This document shows positions 31,349 through 44,380 of a stretch of DNA of 64,000 bases, piece by piece. Made by a program: the position numbers and the translations under genes. The first letter of the stretch is position 1. Each line of letters starts with the position of its first letter. Origin of the DNA: Quercus robur (lineage: Eukaryota; Streptophyta; Magnoliopsida; Fagales; Fagaceae); NCBI RefSeq assembly GCF_932294415.1, contig NC_065536.1:46039854-46103853 (forward strand), written 5' to 3'. The notes under the pieces were generated by a model. The model was not told where the DNA came from. It searched no databases and was given only the letters and a program-made list of their open reading frames with translations.

Positions 31349-33007
31349 TTATGATTTAATGGCAAATTCTCGCTCATTTGCCCTCCGGTAAAGCAAAGCT
31401 GATGCTTCCACCCTGTTTTTACAGCAAGAGGGGAAAAAGGGGGAAGAGAAAAAAGAGGGGGGTGGGGGAGGGGGGAGAGAGAAGCTATGTCAATACCAAA
31501 AACAGATGAATTAGGAAAAATTAAGGGACCAACAAAAAAAAAAGGACAAATATTTTCCCTGACCCAGATAGAGTTTTCTTACCAGCCTGGATAAACAACA
31601 AATCTTCCTGTAGAAAGAGCCCAATTAACCTGTTCATAACAATAATACCATGCCTCAGATTTAAACACATCCAGGGGAAAAAAAAGGAAGCTTTTTTTGG
31701 TTTTGCTAAGAATATAACTATATAAGTGTATGAACAAGTGTTTCTAAAAGAATTTTACGACTCAAGGCATCAAGCAGATCCCCCAAGGTTTTCTGTTTAA
31801 ACAATCTTGAGTGAAGAAAGGTCCCCAAGAGGTCTACAAAGCAGAGAATTTAGCAACGATACCTTATCAGTCCCAAGAGAATTGGCAACTACATGTGTGA
31901 CCTGTTCATCTATTTGGTTGGTACATACAGCACCAAACTGCTCAGCTGTCTGCCAAAGTGGATGTAGGTGAGGATTGGCTTCGCCAACTGGAAACACCCT
32001 ACTAAATACAATACGACAGCCAGACAAAATCTTCCGCTGCGCCGCAGCTAGTATAGTTCTAACATCAGCTTCATCTAAGGACTGATGGGAGAAAAAGTCT
32101 TGATGTATTCTCTCAATAACCTATTTAAGACAAAAAAAATAAAAAAAATAATCACCGGAAGAGCAGTTAACAATTCACAATTTCTCTAGGCAAGTTTAAC
32201 TATAGCCTCACCGACAAAGAGGATGCCAAAGTTCCTTCTTCTGGTCTTTCATCATGGTCAATCTCCAGTAGAGAAGGACCTTGAAGCCCAAATTGGCGTC
32301 TACTACAGGGAAAGTATGTGTACCTGCAATACATCAATGCATTAGTATAGGTATAAAACAATGAGGCTGCCTGCCAAAATATAAAATCACTACAGACATT
32401 GCACATTTTATTTTAAATACAGGTATACTTACCTTTCTACAACTATCAAGTTCAGTTTGTTATGTGGCCAAACCCGCACAGAATCGTCTATAATTACAAC
32501 AGCCGATTCCATACCTAGAACCCCTTCCAGATCCTTACTCTTAGGAACCCTCTCATCACCATCAAAAGGATCCCCATCATCACCCCTAGAGATAACGCGT
32601 CCAGCAAACAGAACCCCTTTTGGATCAAGCACTTTTGCCATCTCCGTAGCATATAGCTTGTTCCCCATAGTGTATAGATGCAGCTCATAAAGCTTACTAG
32701 CCTAAAATGCAGACAGGAAAAGCATTGAGTGCTTCCTATTGAACCCAAACACCAATTGATTATCTAAGCCACAGGGATGAATAAATTACCTTCTCCAAAA
32801 AATTCCAAATACCAGGCCGTAGTTTGGTCCACATTGCCATATGAGGAAAGCGGAAGAGGTGTCTCCACGGTTTTTCACGATCTTGTTCCTCTTTCTTTCT
32901 TAATATCTCATCATGAACCGGATCTACTTCCACAAACTGAAAAAGATGAATAAAATTAAAACACAGTGATGAAATAAACCTTATTCTCCAAGGATTAGCC
33001 ACCAACA

Positions 33008-33048
<41 letters not shown>

Positions 33049-36000
33049 GACAAGCTATTACCTTAGCAGAATTAAGCAGCGTGTGATCCAGATCCAAGAC
33101 GAGGCAGAGCTTGCGGGAAGCAAACATTTTATTCTGTTCTTCTATCCTCCTGGCCCTCTCTCTGTGGATAGCAGCCTTTTGCTGCTCATCATATCCTTCA
33201 AATAAATGTTCAACATCTTTCCATGAGTTTTCTGAACGAGAAGCAGCTGCTACACCTAATTCTGGTGCTGAACTCATCCCATTCTGCTGGTCCTCTGAGT
33301 TCGAAGCTATACCTTTCACATCCACTTTGTCTGACTTTACTGCTACTGCTTCAGAAGACATATTCTGAGAAATTATTGGTACAGTTGTCGATGCTTGGGA
33401 AACAGACATAGTATCAGCAATATTTTTCAGATTCTTGGAGAAAAGACGAGCAAAGTCAGGTGGTGCAACTGATTGAGAAGGCCCTGACTTTATATCTGCC
33501 TGACCCTCTTGCTTTTGAACATTCATATTGTCCTTACTTCCCTGCGTGCTTGATATAGGGGAAACAGATATAATATCAGCAATATTTTTCAGATTCTTGG
33601 TGAAAAGCCGAGCAAAGTCAGGTGGTGCAACAGATTGAGAAGGCCCTGACTTTGTATCTGCCTGACCCTCTTGCTTTAGAACATTCATATTGTCCTTACT
33701 TCCCTGGGTGCTTGATATAGGGGATACAATAGTTTTGAGCTGCTCATGTCCCGAGCTTGAACTCTTCTGAAGTGCACTGCCATGGAGAATCCGGCGAGGA
33801 TCACGTGGTTTCATGCGAATTTTTCCCAAGTCATCCTGCTGGCTCTGTCAGTCATTAAGCATGCATAAAGGTATACTCAAAAGAAGCCAGAAACATATTG
33901 GTAATGACAATAATTATTTTTATTATTAAAAAAATTTGTTAGAAAAAACTTTAGTCTAATTTTATTTAATTCATCAGGAGGGGACGACTCAATATAAATC
34001 CCTTTTCCAGATAAGTGAATCGAAACTCAAAAGTATATCTTACTGAAACATATCACTATTTTTAATGAGGTCAATTATAATTTAGAGAATATTGATCAAG
34101 CAACCAATTACAAAATTTAAAGAAAACCAATTTTAAGATCAAACAAACTAATAAAATGCTAATGGCCTTTGGGTCAAATTGCAGCTTCACCCTATAAGTA
34201 TGGTCTTCAGGTGATCAGGAAACCTATTAAAATATTAAAGAAAACCAATTTTAAAGTCAAACAAACTAATAAAAAATCCAATGGTCTTCAGGTTGAATGA
34301 CAATTTCACCCCATAAGTCTTGGGTTCAAATCCGGTGGGACTGCAAGGTGTTAAAGTTACTTAGCAATCAAAATAATAGCAATAATAACTAAAAATATTT
34401 GAAACAAACCAACCAAGGTGAAATTAAAGTTACTCCTAAAAGATACCAACCATATAGCAATTTAGCTATAATCAAAGGCAAATAGAATAGAAAAATTGAA
34501 GTAGGCCACTGAACCAACACAAAAAACAAACGGTGACTTAAAAAGCACATGCTTAACACTAAAATAGTTTCTGCCTTTAGAAAAAGTAGAAAATAGATAT
34601 ATCTACTGCTCACCATGGGAGCTATTTGTGAAGGAACTTGAATTGTTCCAGCTGGTTTCTGCAAGAGCCCTAAGGTCTTTGATGCAGCAACATTCACCAA
34701 GGGAACCGCTCCAAGAATTGAGTTTGTGCTTGGAAGTTGAGTTGTACTTTTAGCAGGATCAACAGACATTTGCTGGGCTCCCACTTTAAGTATATTTATC
34801 AGCATAGTTGGATTCACAACTATATCTTTCAATAATGCAGGCAAAGAAGCTGTGGTGCTGGTACTTGTCACTGGCACCTGCTCATTTCCACTAATTGTCA
34901 CGTTGGTGTTAGCACTAGTACTAGGACAATTTACAGCATTAACCATTTTTCTGGGATCAGTTTCTGCATTCTCCATCAACAGGTTCCTGTTCATTAACTG
35001 AGGTCCAACTAAACCAGCGTCCTCCAACCAGCCACCGCTTCCAGACACAATTTTCACATCCCTAACAATTCCAGGATTTTCTAATCCATTCCTTTGCCTT
35101 TTTAATGCAGGACCTTCCAAACTAGGCTCCTCAACATTTTTTTGCTTTCTCGAATTTATTGTTCCAACAGAATCTACTTTAGGTGCATTATGCACCATAG
35201 ATAAGGGGCGTTGGTTAAGATCTAAAGCACTCGCATCAGAATTGGCTAACCGAAGCCTAGGGTCTCTACTCTTTGCTGAAGCTTTCACTATGGGAGGATT
35301 CAACCCAGAAGTTGTAGGTGCAGCACTTGCAGCAGTAATTAGTCCTTGCATGCTAGAACTGTCCATGGAGGGGGCAATTGATTGCCCCAAAATGGGCAAA
35401 TTCGCATTTCTTACATTGCCAACAGTAGAAGAACTAGAAACCTCCCCACTGATGTCACCATCCCCATCATCCTCATCTGCCGAAGGAGTTGGGCTAGGGA
35501 GCATATCACTTGTAAAGAAGGAACTCCGACCAAACTTTTGTTGATAGCTAGAAACAGCTTTGAAGGCATCAGTTTCATAGAGGTGCAATTTAGAATTTTC
35601 TGTGTCATGCGCCAACTTAGTTGTTGGCAACACCAATTTAGTCATCCCATCTCCAACAGCCATTCCTTTGTTTACGTAGAAACTTGATGGTGCTTCCCGT
35701 GTGGGTGAGGGGAGACTGTCTGCATCATGATCCTTGTGAAGGTCTAACAGCGGGAGTAGAGCCCCTTTAGCCTTATAGTTAGACAGTCCTTGTTTCAAGC
35801 TTTCAGCTAACACATTTTGGTTATTTTGGACCGAGAATCCAATAGCTGCAGAATCTGAAGATAACTTATTAGAAGAAGTCAATTCATGACCAGCATTTTT
35901 AGTTGAAGTATCAGAATCTTTATTGGTAGCCCCATCAAAGGCCAGTATTTCTTTCTCTTTATTACCAGCTCTACCACTTGACAAAGCATCAACAGAATCC

Positions 36001-37506
36001 ACAGAGGGCTTCATGACCTCTATCTGTGACAACAGACACAACGTTTAGTTTCCATTACATCAACAATCCTCCTAACCAAACAACAATGTGAGAGGCGAAA
36101 AAAATTTCCTAAACTAAATTACATAGAACCACACCTCTTTGATCTGGTCAGAGGAGAAAAGAGGGGGATCACAGTTGTTGGCATAAGAAATTAACCTGTT
36201 AACAAAACACGACAAACAAAATAGCTAAACAACTGATGTTTCACAGCAAAAATAGAATAAGCATCAGAGAATGAAAAAAATAAACCTCAAGAAATTATCT
36301 TTGTTCTGTTCCTTTTGACTAATGTTCATAGCGCAGAACACCTGCAATCAGCAACAATTAAACCTCTATAATGTTTAAAAAAGTCATCTTCAAATTCAAT
36401 AATTAATAACCAATTTAAAGCAATCCCCCAATGATGATAAATTTATAGCAAGTTTAGTTCAAAACTACTAGGGCTCCTTACAGAATGTACTGCTTGAATG
36501 GCAGTGAATGACAATTGAACAAGAGCATCCTTTGTCGGAACAATAAGTCCTGAAAACACTTCCTGCAAGCTCTCCAAATTGCTGCGCACTCGGGAACAAA
36601 CTTCCTCAAATGATCTACAACAAAAACAAGCCGACAAACAATCAAAATCCGAAAATCCTTCCCAACTAAAAAGTATTTCATATTGGGCAGTCACCATTAC
36701 CAATCGATTATTACTATTATTATTATTTTTTTAACTTTCACTTATACTTACTTCTCTGCCTCAATCACATTCACACTCCCCAGAGCTTCTCGAATCGAAT
36801 CCACCCGCTTCGCCAATTCCTTCTCTTTAGAATCAATCTCTAGTCTTTCAACATTCACACTCTCAATACTCGAAACCCCTTCCCCTTCTTCTTCCTCTTC
36901 TTTAGCTATAACTTTAAGTTTAACTTCCTCCACCTCTGGCTTCACCTCGGCCGCCTTTTCAACAGCCATTTCAACTGTCATTTCAACCTCCTCCTCCTTT
37001 TCGACAGTTTCCGAATCCAAATCAATCTCACCTTCCTCCAACTCCCCATCCTCCTTCTCCACATCCATATCATCACCACTATCATCAATCACGACCTCAT
37101 CAACCACCTTGTCATTCTTCACCTTCTCCTCCACAACCACCACCGACGCCACCGCCGGCGGCGGCGGCAGCGTAGTAGTAGTAGCAGCAGTAGTAGAAGC
37201 AGTAGACGACGATCGCTTCAATTTCTCGTCCTTCTCAACATCCATAACGAAAATATCATTCAGTGGCTTATTCTGCACGGCTTGTGCCCAAGCCAAATTG
37301 TACAGACTCGAAGCATATCCCCTCGAAACTTGATAGTTATACAGATCTTGCATCGTCCAAACCCTAGCTTCCGATTTCGGTTTCGGCGATACCTTACTAC
37401 TAGTCTCTTGCTTAATAAAATCCTCTTCACTGATCTCCTCCACTGAAGCCGTATCGGAAATCTCACCTTCTTCCACATCTTCAACTTTGTTCTCTTCTTT
37501 CCCCAT
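31349..37506 (-). CDS. CPL3: RNA polymerase II CTD phosphatase-like 3 (CPL3)
   Basis: Twelve exons: 36752-37506, 36482-36614, 36286-36341, 36135-36195, 34614-36023, 33062-33844, 32790-32936, 32433-32701, 32212-32323, 31863-32120, 31583-31629, 31349-31412. All phases close and total 4095 nt (1364 aa; Arabidopsis CPL3 is about 1240). The N-terminus (DVEEGEISDTASVEEISEEDF; RVWTMQDLYNYQ) is diagnostic. The FCP1-homology phosphatase starts LCLVLDLDHTLLNS, with catalytic DLDHT at about 1056-1060 and IIDDSVRVW at about 1185-1193. The C-terminal BRCT domain runs LSGCRIVFSRVFP (about 1274) to VVYPGWVEAS. The enzyme removes phosphates from the Pol II C-terminal repeat in the nucleus; in Arabidopsis it represses stress and immune genes. 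Start MGKEEN is preferred by homology; two in-frame ATGs lie 25 and 31 codons upstream. Residues 846-899 are duplicated in tandem. Confidence 0.95.
33009..33046. repeat. (GA)n microsatellite in CPL3 intron 6
   Basis: Read on the gene strand it is a (CT)n tract about 15 bases after the exon 6 donor. Confidence 0.9.
33401..33724 (-). repeat. 162-bp in-frame tandem duplication in CPL3 exon 6
   Basis: Copy 1 (33563-33724) and copy 2 (33401-33562) both encode 54 residues starting SPISSTQGSKDNMNV and containing PPDFARLF; only five residues differ (L/Q, T/I, T/S, I/T, I/M). The DNA differs at about ten positions. It lies in the disordered region just before the phosphatase domain. Confidence 0.93.
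34122..34350. repeat. Direct repeat in CPL3 intron 5
   Basis: Two copies of about 115 bp ('gaaaaccaattttaa...tcaaacaaactaataaaa...ttcacccyataag'). The second ends in GGGTTCAAATCC, resembling a tRNA/SINE B box. Possibly SINE-derived; weak. Confidence 0.5.
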
Positions 37507-38900
37507 CTTTCCTAGGGTTTCTTCTCCTTCAATTTCCACACAATTGTTCCACTCCAAACTATTAGATCCACTAACAACCATATACAATTTATATATCAAA
37601 ATCTTGATTTCAAAGTTTCACAAACACACAACCAAATTCATCACCATCGCCGATCTTTTACACACAAAAAAACAAAAAACAAAAATTTTCAAATTTTGTT
37701 TCTAGCTTTGTCAAAGATCTGAATTGGATGATAGATTTTTTTCGAGAGTGAATCAATCTTTTTTTTTTTTTTCTCTGTCAGTTTCAGATCTAAATTTTTT
37801 GAGAGTGAATTAAAATTTTACATTCATTTTTTTTTTTCTTCCCAGGAAGAAAAAAGAAAAATAAAAATAAAAATGTTTTTGAACAGAGTTGTCAGAGAGA
37901 GATAGGGAGAATTGATGATTTAGATGATGAGCGCAAAAGAAGGTGTGGGGGTCAGATTATAAGGACGAGGAAAATCTAGTATATGCAAAAGTTTTAAATC
38001 TGGGCCGTACACGTCAGCGATCTTTTAAAAAAAAAAAAAAGTAAAATGAGTTAAAGCGAAAAATGTTGAAATGGGAAAATAGTAGTAGTAGTAGTGGGTT
38101 TGGGTTGGAAAGTCATGAGCCATTACGTAAATGAAAATGGGTGATGAGCTGGCTGAGTCTTTTGGTCCTGGTCGAGTCAGGTGTTAGATACAAGAAAGGA
38201 ATGTGTGTAGTGGTGAGTTAACCAAAGAGCGGTGGCAAAATTTGACATTGTTCACTTCAAAGTTGTGTTTTTGTGCAATACACCTACTAGGTGGTCGGTT
38301 TGGTTCTTACCTGCCGTCACAATTTAATGTCAAATTATTATACAACTTAATTTAACATTATCACAATTTAAAAAATTAAACTGATTTGAGTTTTAAACTT
38401 TTACCCTTTTTCTTCATAACATCTATTCCATTTGTTACACTACATTATATTATTTCGTAAATGTTAAAACTTGAAGGAGATTAAAGGAGTTTATCAACAA
38501 AAAAAATAAAAGATTAAAGGATAAAATTAACATAACTAATAGTTAAAGAATTAAATTATCATGACAAAACCAGAAAAAAAAAATTGAGAAAACCAAACTT
38601 GTAATTTGTTTCTTAAAAAAAAAAAATTGTAATTTTGAACACTGGATTTTATATATATATATATATATATTTTAATAGATACAATCATTCTTTATTTGGG
38701 TTTGTTGGTAACAACTTCTGGTGAAAAATATTAAAATAATAATCAATTTAACCAGGACATTATAAATTAATGTTAAAGAACTAAATTAACATAATTAATG
38801 ATTGAGGGACCAAATTAGTAATTTTAACCCCCCTTCCTCTCTCTCTGCCTAGAAATTCTTAAGTCTACCGGGAGGACCGCTAAAGTGGTCCTCCCAACCA
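37507..38900. promoter_or_regulatory. CPL3 upstream region
   Basis: Contains the 5'UTR and promoter of CPL3. T-rich tracts lie at 37759-37772 and 37828-37840, and (TA)n at 38651-38670. From about 38100 the sequence is repeated, diverged, at 44380-45000. No clear TATA box was fixed. Confidence 0.4.
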
Positions 38901-38970
38901 ATAAAATAACGACGCATATACAAATGTATGAGTCAACTTTTTAATCAGAACAATAAATAAAAAATAAAAA

Positions 38971-40850
38971 ATCACCAAGTGATGTCACATTTGAGTTTTA
39001 TCGTAAGAACTTCATGTGGAGAATAATACTAATTAATTTGTCGAGGAGATTAGAAATTATTAGGTGCTATCACTTCTTTTCACATGTTTAAGATAGAAAA
39101 ACTTTATTTAATAGGAAAAAAAATTGGAGAAAACACCATTTTGGTTCCTATATTTTGGAGTTACAGTCAATTTGGTTCCTATATTTTTATAACAGTTAAT
39201 TTAGTCCCTATTCTTTCCAACTTAAAGTCAATTTGGTCCCTATCGTTAACTAACTAACGAAAAATGCCTACGTGACTAACGATGTGCTTTGTTGGCATAC
39301 ATGTGGCAAAAAATCAAATACTATATAATAAAAGTTGAGTTTAGAAGTCGTGGTTGCGCCATGTGGCTTCACCAAATTGCAGAAATAAAAAATAAAAAAT
39401 CAGAATAAGAAATAAAAAATAAAAAATAAAAAATAAAAAATCATAAGTGATGTCACATTTGAGTTTTATCGTAAGAACTTCATGTGGAGAATAATACTAA
39501 TTAATTTCACGAGGAGATTAGAAATTATTAGGTGTTGTCACTTCTTTTCACATGTCTAAGATAGACAATCTTTATTTAATAGGAAAAAAATGGCGAAAAC
39601 ACCATTTTGGTCTCTACATTTTGGAGTTACGGTCAATTTAGTTCCTACATTTTTGTAGCAGTCAATTTAGTCCATATTTTTTTCAACTTGAAGTCAATTT
39701 GGTCCCTACTGTTAACTAACTAACGGAAAATGTTTACATGACTAATGGTGTGCTTTGTTGGCATACATGTGCAAAAAATCATATATTATATAGTAAAAGT
39801 TGGGCTTAAAAGCCGTGGTTGCGTCAAGTAACTTCACCAAATTGCAAAAATAAAAAATAAAAATCAGAACAAGAAATAAAAAAATAAAAAATCACAAAGT
39901 GATGTCACATTTAAGTTTTATAGTATGAACTTCATGTGGAGAATAATACTAATTAATTTGACGAGGAGATTAGAAATTATTAGGTGCTGTCACTTCTTTT
40001 GACATGTCTAAGATAGATAAAAACACCATTTTGGTCCCTGGTCCCTACATTTTGGAGTTATGATAAATTTGGTTCCTACATTTTTGTAGCAATCAATTTA
40101 GTCCTTGTTCTTTTCAACTTAAAGTCAATTTGGTCCCTACCGTTAACTAACTAATGGAAAATGTCTACGTGACTAACGGTGTGCTTTGTTGGCATACATG
40201 TGGCAAAAAATCATATACTATATAATAAAAGTTGGGCTTAGAAGTCGTAGTTGCGCCAAGCGGCTTCACCAAATTGCAGAAATAAAAAAGAAACCTATGA
40301 TTGAAGGTCTTTAAGTTTTGAAGCATACAAGATGAAAAGAGAGCCGTTTGGTAATCTTAAAAAATTGGTGTTAAAACAGTTGCTTTTTCAGACCAAAAAT
40401 AAGTGCTTTAATAAAAAAATCAGAACAAGAAATAAAAAATAAAAAATCACCAAGTGATGTCATATTTGAGTTTTATCGTAAGAACTTCATGTGGAGAATA
40501 ATACTAATTAATTTGACAAGGAGATTTGAAATTATTAGGTGCTGTCATTGCTTTTCACATGTCTAAGATAGACAAACTTTATTTAATAGAAAAAAAAAAG
40601 GCGAAAACACCATTTTGGAGTTACAGTCAATTTGGTTTCTACATTTTTGTAGCAGTCAATTTAGTCTCTGTTCTTTTCAACTTAAATTCAATTTGGTTCC
40701 TATCGTTAACTAACGGAAAATGCCTACATGACTAACGGTGTGTTTTGTTGGCATAAATGTGGCAAAAAATCATATCATATACTATATAATAAAAGTTAGG
40801 CTTAGAAGCCGTGGTTGCGCCAAGTGGCTTCACCAAATTGCAGAAATATT
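38971..40850. repeat. Four-copy array with Mutator-type ends
   Basis: A unit beginning 'atcacc/aaagtgatgtcacatttgag' starts at 38971, 39441, 39891 and 40445 (spacing 470, 450, 554). Each runs through 'aacttcatgtggagaataatactaatta', 'gaaattattaggtgct', then 'gcgaaaacaccattttgg', 'gtcaatttggtcccta', 'acggaaaatg' and 'tgtgctttgttggcatac'. The fourth spacing is longer because about 110 bp of unrelated DNA (about 40290-40410) sits in unit 3. The inverted partner of the motif lies at 42955-43072. Confidence 0.8.
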
Positions 40851-41189
40851 TTTAGATTAAAAAAAAATTAAAATTAAACGTACAATATAAGAGGGAAGGC
40901 ATAAATTTGAGTTTAAGTTAAATTCTATCGACTAAAAAATTGCAGTAATTTTTTTACATAGAAACATCACAACCTATTTTTTTTTCCCTTTTTTCATGTG
41001 TATATATATAGTTTATCTTTTATGGGATAATTTGTTTTCCCTCTTTTCACGTGTATGTATATAGTTTATCTTTTAGTCCCTGTTCTTTTCACAGGATTCG
41101 CTCTCGTTTATTGAAGTGTTACCCTTCAATTATGGGGCATGAGCTGGTAGAGACCAGCATGAAATTAAACCAATTAGATTGTGTTTAAT

Positions 41190-42464
41190 GGCCTGTTTGG
41201 AAGTTTAGAGAGAGAGGAGAGTAGAGGAGAGGAGAGGAGAGTAAGAGGAGAGTAGTGGAGAGGAGAGTAGAAAAGAATGGTTATCCTCCACCTTATTTGG
41301 ATGTTTTTAAAATTAGTAAGGGGAAAAGAATAATAAACCCTTCCTTTTGTTTGGATGTTTTAAAAATTAGGATGGAAAGGAGAGGAAATGATTTAAATAG
41401 ATAAATTTACCCATATCTGAAAATAGATTTGTAACATTGATCTATGATTAATTTGTTAAATTAAATAATTATTTAATCAACATTCTCATTCCATCAAATA
41501 CCAATAATAAAAGTATAAAACTACTATTAACTAATATAAAATAATTTTAATTACCTAAAAAAAATTATAATAAAAATAAAAATCCTTCATAAATTCCTAC
41601 AGTTTCGTCGCATTTCTCACCAACCAAACAAAAAGTTATGTGCCTGTCCTGTAATGTAACACTAATCTCATCACAGATCAAAATCTCCTGTGCATCTCTC
41701 CCTAGTTTTCCATCCATGCCTCAAAGCCCAGGACATGCACCCCAGCTGATCGTATCATGCCACGTTGCAGTCATCGGCGCCGGCAGATAGTTTCTTGATG
41801 AGTTCCTGATCTTCCGATCAGCGATCGAGTTGGAGAATTGAGTACCAATTGTGATGGTTGTTCATGCGCTTCTCAGTGGCCAAGAGGACGCTAGTGACGG
41901 CCAAGAGGAGCTGTCCAAGAGCGGCTCAGTTTCTTGGGCTAAGATCGCGAAGTCGCACGAACCGGTGAGATCTAGGGTTTGGAGGAGCTTCTCGAAGATT
42001 CTGAGTAAGCATTTGGCTTCGGCTCTATTTGGGTCTTCCATGTTTGTTTGTTTGTTTTTCTTCTTTTGACGGTGGTTTATTTTTGGGTGCTTGTGATTGG
42101 TTTTTGGTTTGTAACTGTGGAGAGTTGGTGTTGGTTATGATTTTCTACAATTTCTTCATAAAATGATGTTTTTTTTCATTCACCTTAAATTTTCTCAGGA
42201 AACAAACAAAGATTATATAATCAGTTTGTAATTTTTTAATTTAAAAAGGGTAAATTGGGAAATTCATTTGGTCAATAATTTATCTATTCTGCTCTCCCTC
42301 CAAATCTCTCCAATTTGGGGGAATTAAAAATGAGGGGTTAGAGGTAGTTTAAACCCCTCCAAATCCTTCCCCCTTCTTCCTTAAAAAACTTCCAAACAAG
42401 GTAATTGAATTACTCTTCCTCCCTTTACTCTACTCCCCTCCTTTTTTTAACTTCCAAACAGGCC
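41190..42464. mobile_element. TIR element carrying GC-rich gene-like DNA
   Basis: Ends GGCCTGTTTGGAAGTT and its exact complement AACTTCCAAACAGGCC give 16-bp inverted repeats (18 with the flanking AT). The subterminal DNA is GGAGAG-rich on the left and CTCC-rich on the right. A clear target duplication was not found. At 41716-41790 a short frame reads MPQSPGH ... SCHVAVIGAGR and stop, like the first strand and GxG of a flavin-binding monooxygenase. 41851-42069 encodes an unrecognised peptide (SVSWAKIAKSHEPVRSRVW). Both are plausible captured host fragments. Confidence 0.55.
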
Positions 42465-42954
42465 ATAAGTAATTTTGATTGTTTATGATGAGTTTCTCAT
42501 CCATTAGGACTTCATTTTCAGATCAACTAACTGCTGCAGCTATGGTTTATGTCATCCAGAACAACACTCTCAAGTCCTACGTGCTCTGGGAATCTATGAG
42601 GAAATCTCTTTTGATCCCAGAACATATATGGAGCTTGTGGGACCTAAAATGGGCTTATTGTAACTACTAGAAAACTCTCCATTTATGGGCTTTAAACCAT
42701 GTCCATAATCCATATTTTATTTTGGTTGGGATTTTCAGATTGGTGTATTGTTTGGCTGTGTTTGGTAGCTAAGAAAGTGCAACAATACACAAGAAAATTA
42801 AAAAATTGAGGATTTAAAAAAAATACGTTTTCTTTATTTTTTTAAATTAATTTTTCCAAATTAGTTTTTGGTTTGACATGGCTTTTTCTGTTGTTATTGA
42901 AATGCTTATGTGGCATTTTAAATGTTAAATATTTTGATTTTATATATATTTTTT

Positions 42955-43072
42955 GCTACGTGTATGCCAATAAAGCACACCGCTAGCCACTTTAGTATTT
43001 TCCGTTAGTAAGTTAACAGTATGGACCAAATTGACCATAACTCCAAAATGTAGGGACCAAAATGGTGTTTTC
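42955..43072. repeat. Inverted partner of the Mutator-type ends
   Basis: Reads (plus) 'tatgccaataaagcacaccg', 'ttttccgttagtaagttaac', 'ccaaaatgtagggacc', 'aaatggtgttttc', the complement of the ends in 39.1-40.8 kb. The outer pair may delimit one composite element of 2.5-4 kb. Confidence 0.65.
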
Positions 43073-44380
43073 ATTAAAAAAAAAAAAAATATAGCTTTGA
43101 ATTAATTTGGAGTTTTCTTCCTCTAATCTATGATATGGCAATTAAAGAGACTATTCATGTATCATTTTAGTTTTTTAGTCTTTTTTTTTTTTTTTTTTAA
43201 AGACAAACTTTGGCTACAATACCTACTAAAAAATTAATATGATTACATATTTTAAAAATCTAACTGTTAAATTACATTTTTTTTTTAACACAAATGTCAA
43301 ATTTATTGTCAGTCAGATTTTATTTATTATTAGATCCATAATCTTTTTTTTTTTTATGCATAATTTTAGACCATAAAAACTTGAAATTTTAACATTTTAC
43401 AGATGACATAATTATTAATATATTTGACATTTTGGAAATTTTGCAAACATTAAGGATATAAGAAGAAAATGTTATTAATGGTGGATTTGTTAAAATTCAC
43501 ATGTAGTAAAAAGAGATTGAATGAAGTAATAGTTTGGTTACAACCAAGTTTGTAGCTAATCATGTGACTTGTATAAATAATACACACAATAGCCTTATAA
43601 TTTGTTGGGATGGCGATTTTAGTTCAACCTGCAAGCCAAATGTTGTGGGGGTGGAGCTTGCACCCCCTGCCCCATACTTGTCCCTATTGTATTATATATT
43701 AAAATTATAACTTTTAATATTTAACCCTAGGCATAAATAATTTTTTTACTTATTCCTCCCAAACCCTAGCCATTCTATCCTCATCCCTTAATACACACAC
43801 CTTACTCTTAGTTGACACTCAACACACTCATAGGCATAACCACCCTCACCCAATAAATTTGTTTGTGTTGCTATTATTTTTGTTAGTGTTTTTATATTGT
43901 AAGATTTGAATTGTTTAAGAGGTTTTTAATATTTAAATTGAAGTTGTATTGTGTTTGTGAATTGTTACTATGTTACTTAATAAAAGATATAAATTTTGAA
44001 ATTTTCAACTAGTATGAAAAGAAGAGATTGGAAATTTTAAGATACCATGTAACGTGTAATTCTTAGGTGCTTCTAGAGGTATGGAGAATGGTGCTCCCTC
44101 TTATTATATGGTGAGATCTACTCATTAAATTCATGGTGGAGTTCACCATTAATGTAAAAAAAGGGAGCATAATTTTTTCATAGTTCGGGAGTACTTAATA
44201 ATTTTTTCCATGTAACAAGGTTATTTTTTGATAGACTTTAACAATATTATAATATGCTATTTACATAGATTTTCACTTCGCCCATGGGGCAGGGGATATG
44301 ACAACTACCCTGAGCCATTGTCATTGTTAATAATTTGTCACGTAATGAGTTAAAAAAAATAACTTTAAATTAGTTTGGAA
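43073..44380. other. Intergenic, no gene seen
   Basis: AT-rich with T-tracts. A small inverted-repeat element at about 44060-44210 ('ggagaatggtgctccctctt...aagggagcat') is related to 54761-54844. Confidence 0.4.

Noticed and set aside
36683..37333. 216-aa Ser-rich frame on the plus strand
   Set aside because: Opposite-strand shadow of the acidic, Glu/Val-rich first exon of CPL3.
38971..40850. Regularly spaced repeats as a CRISPR-like array
   Set aside because: Units are 450-550 bp, A/T-rich, in a plant chromosome, and match Mutator-type ends.
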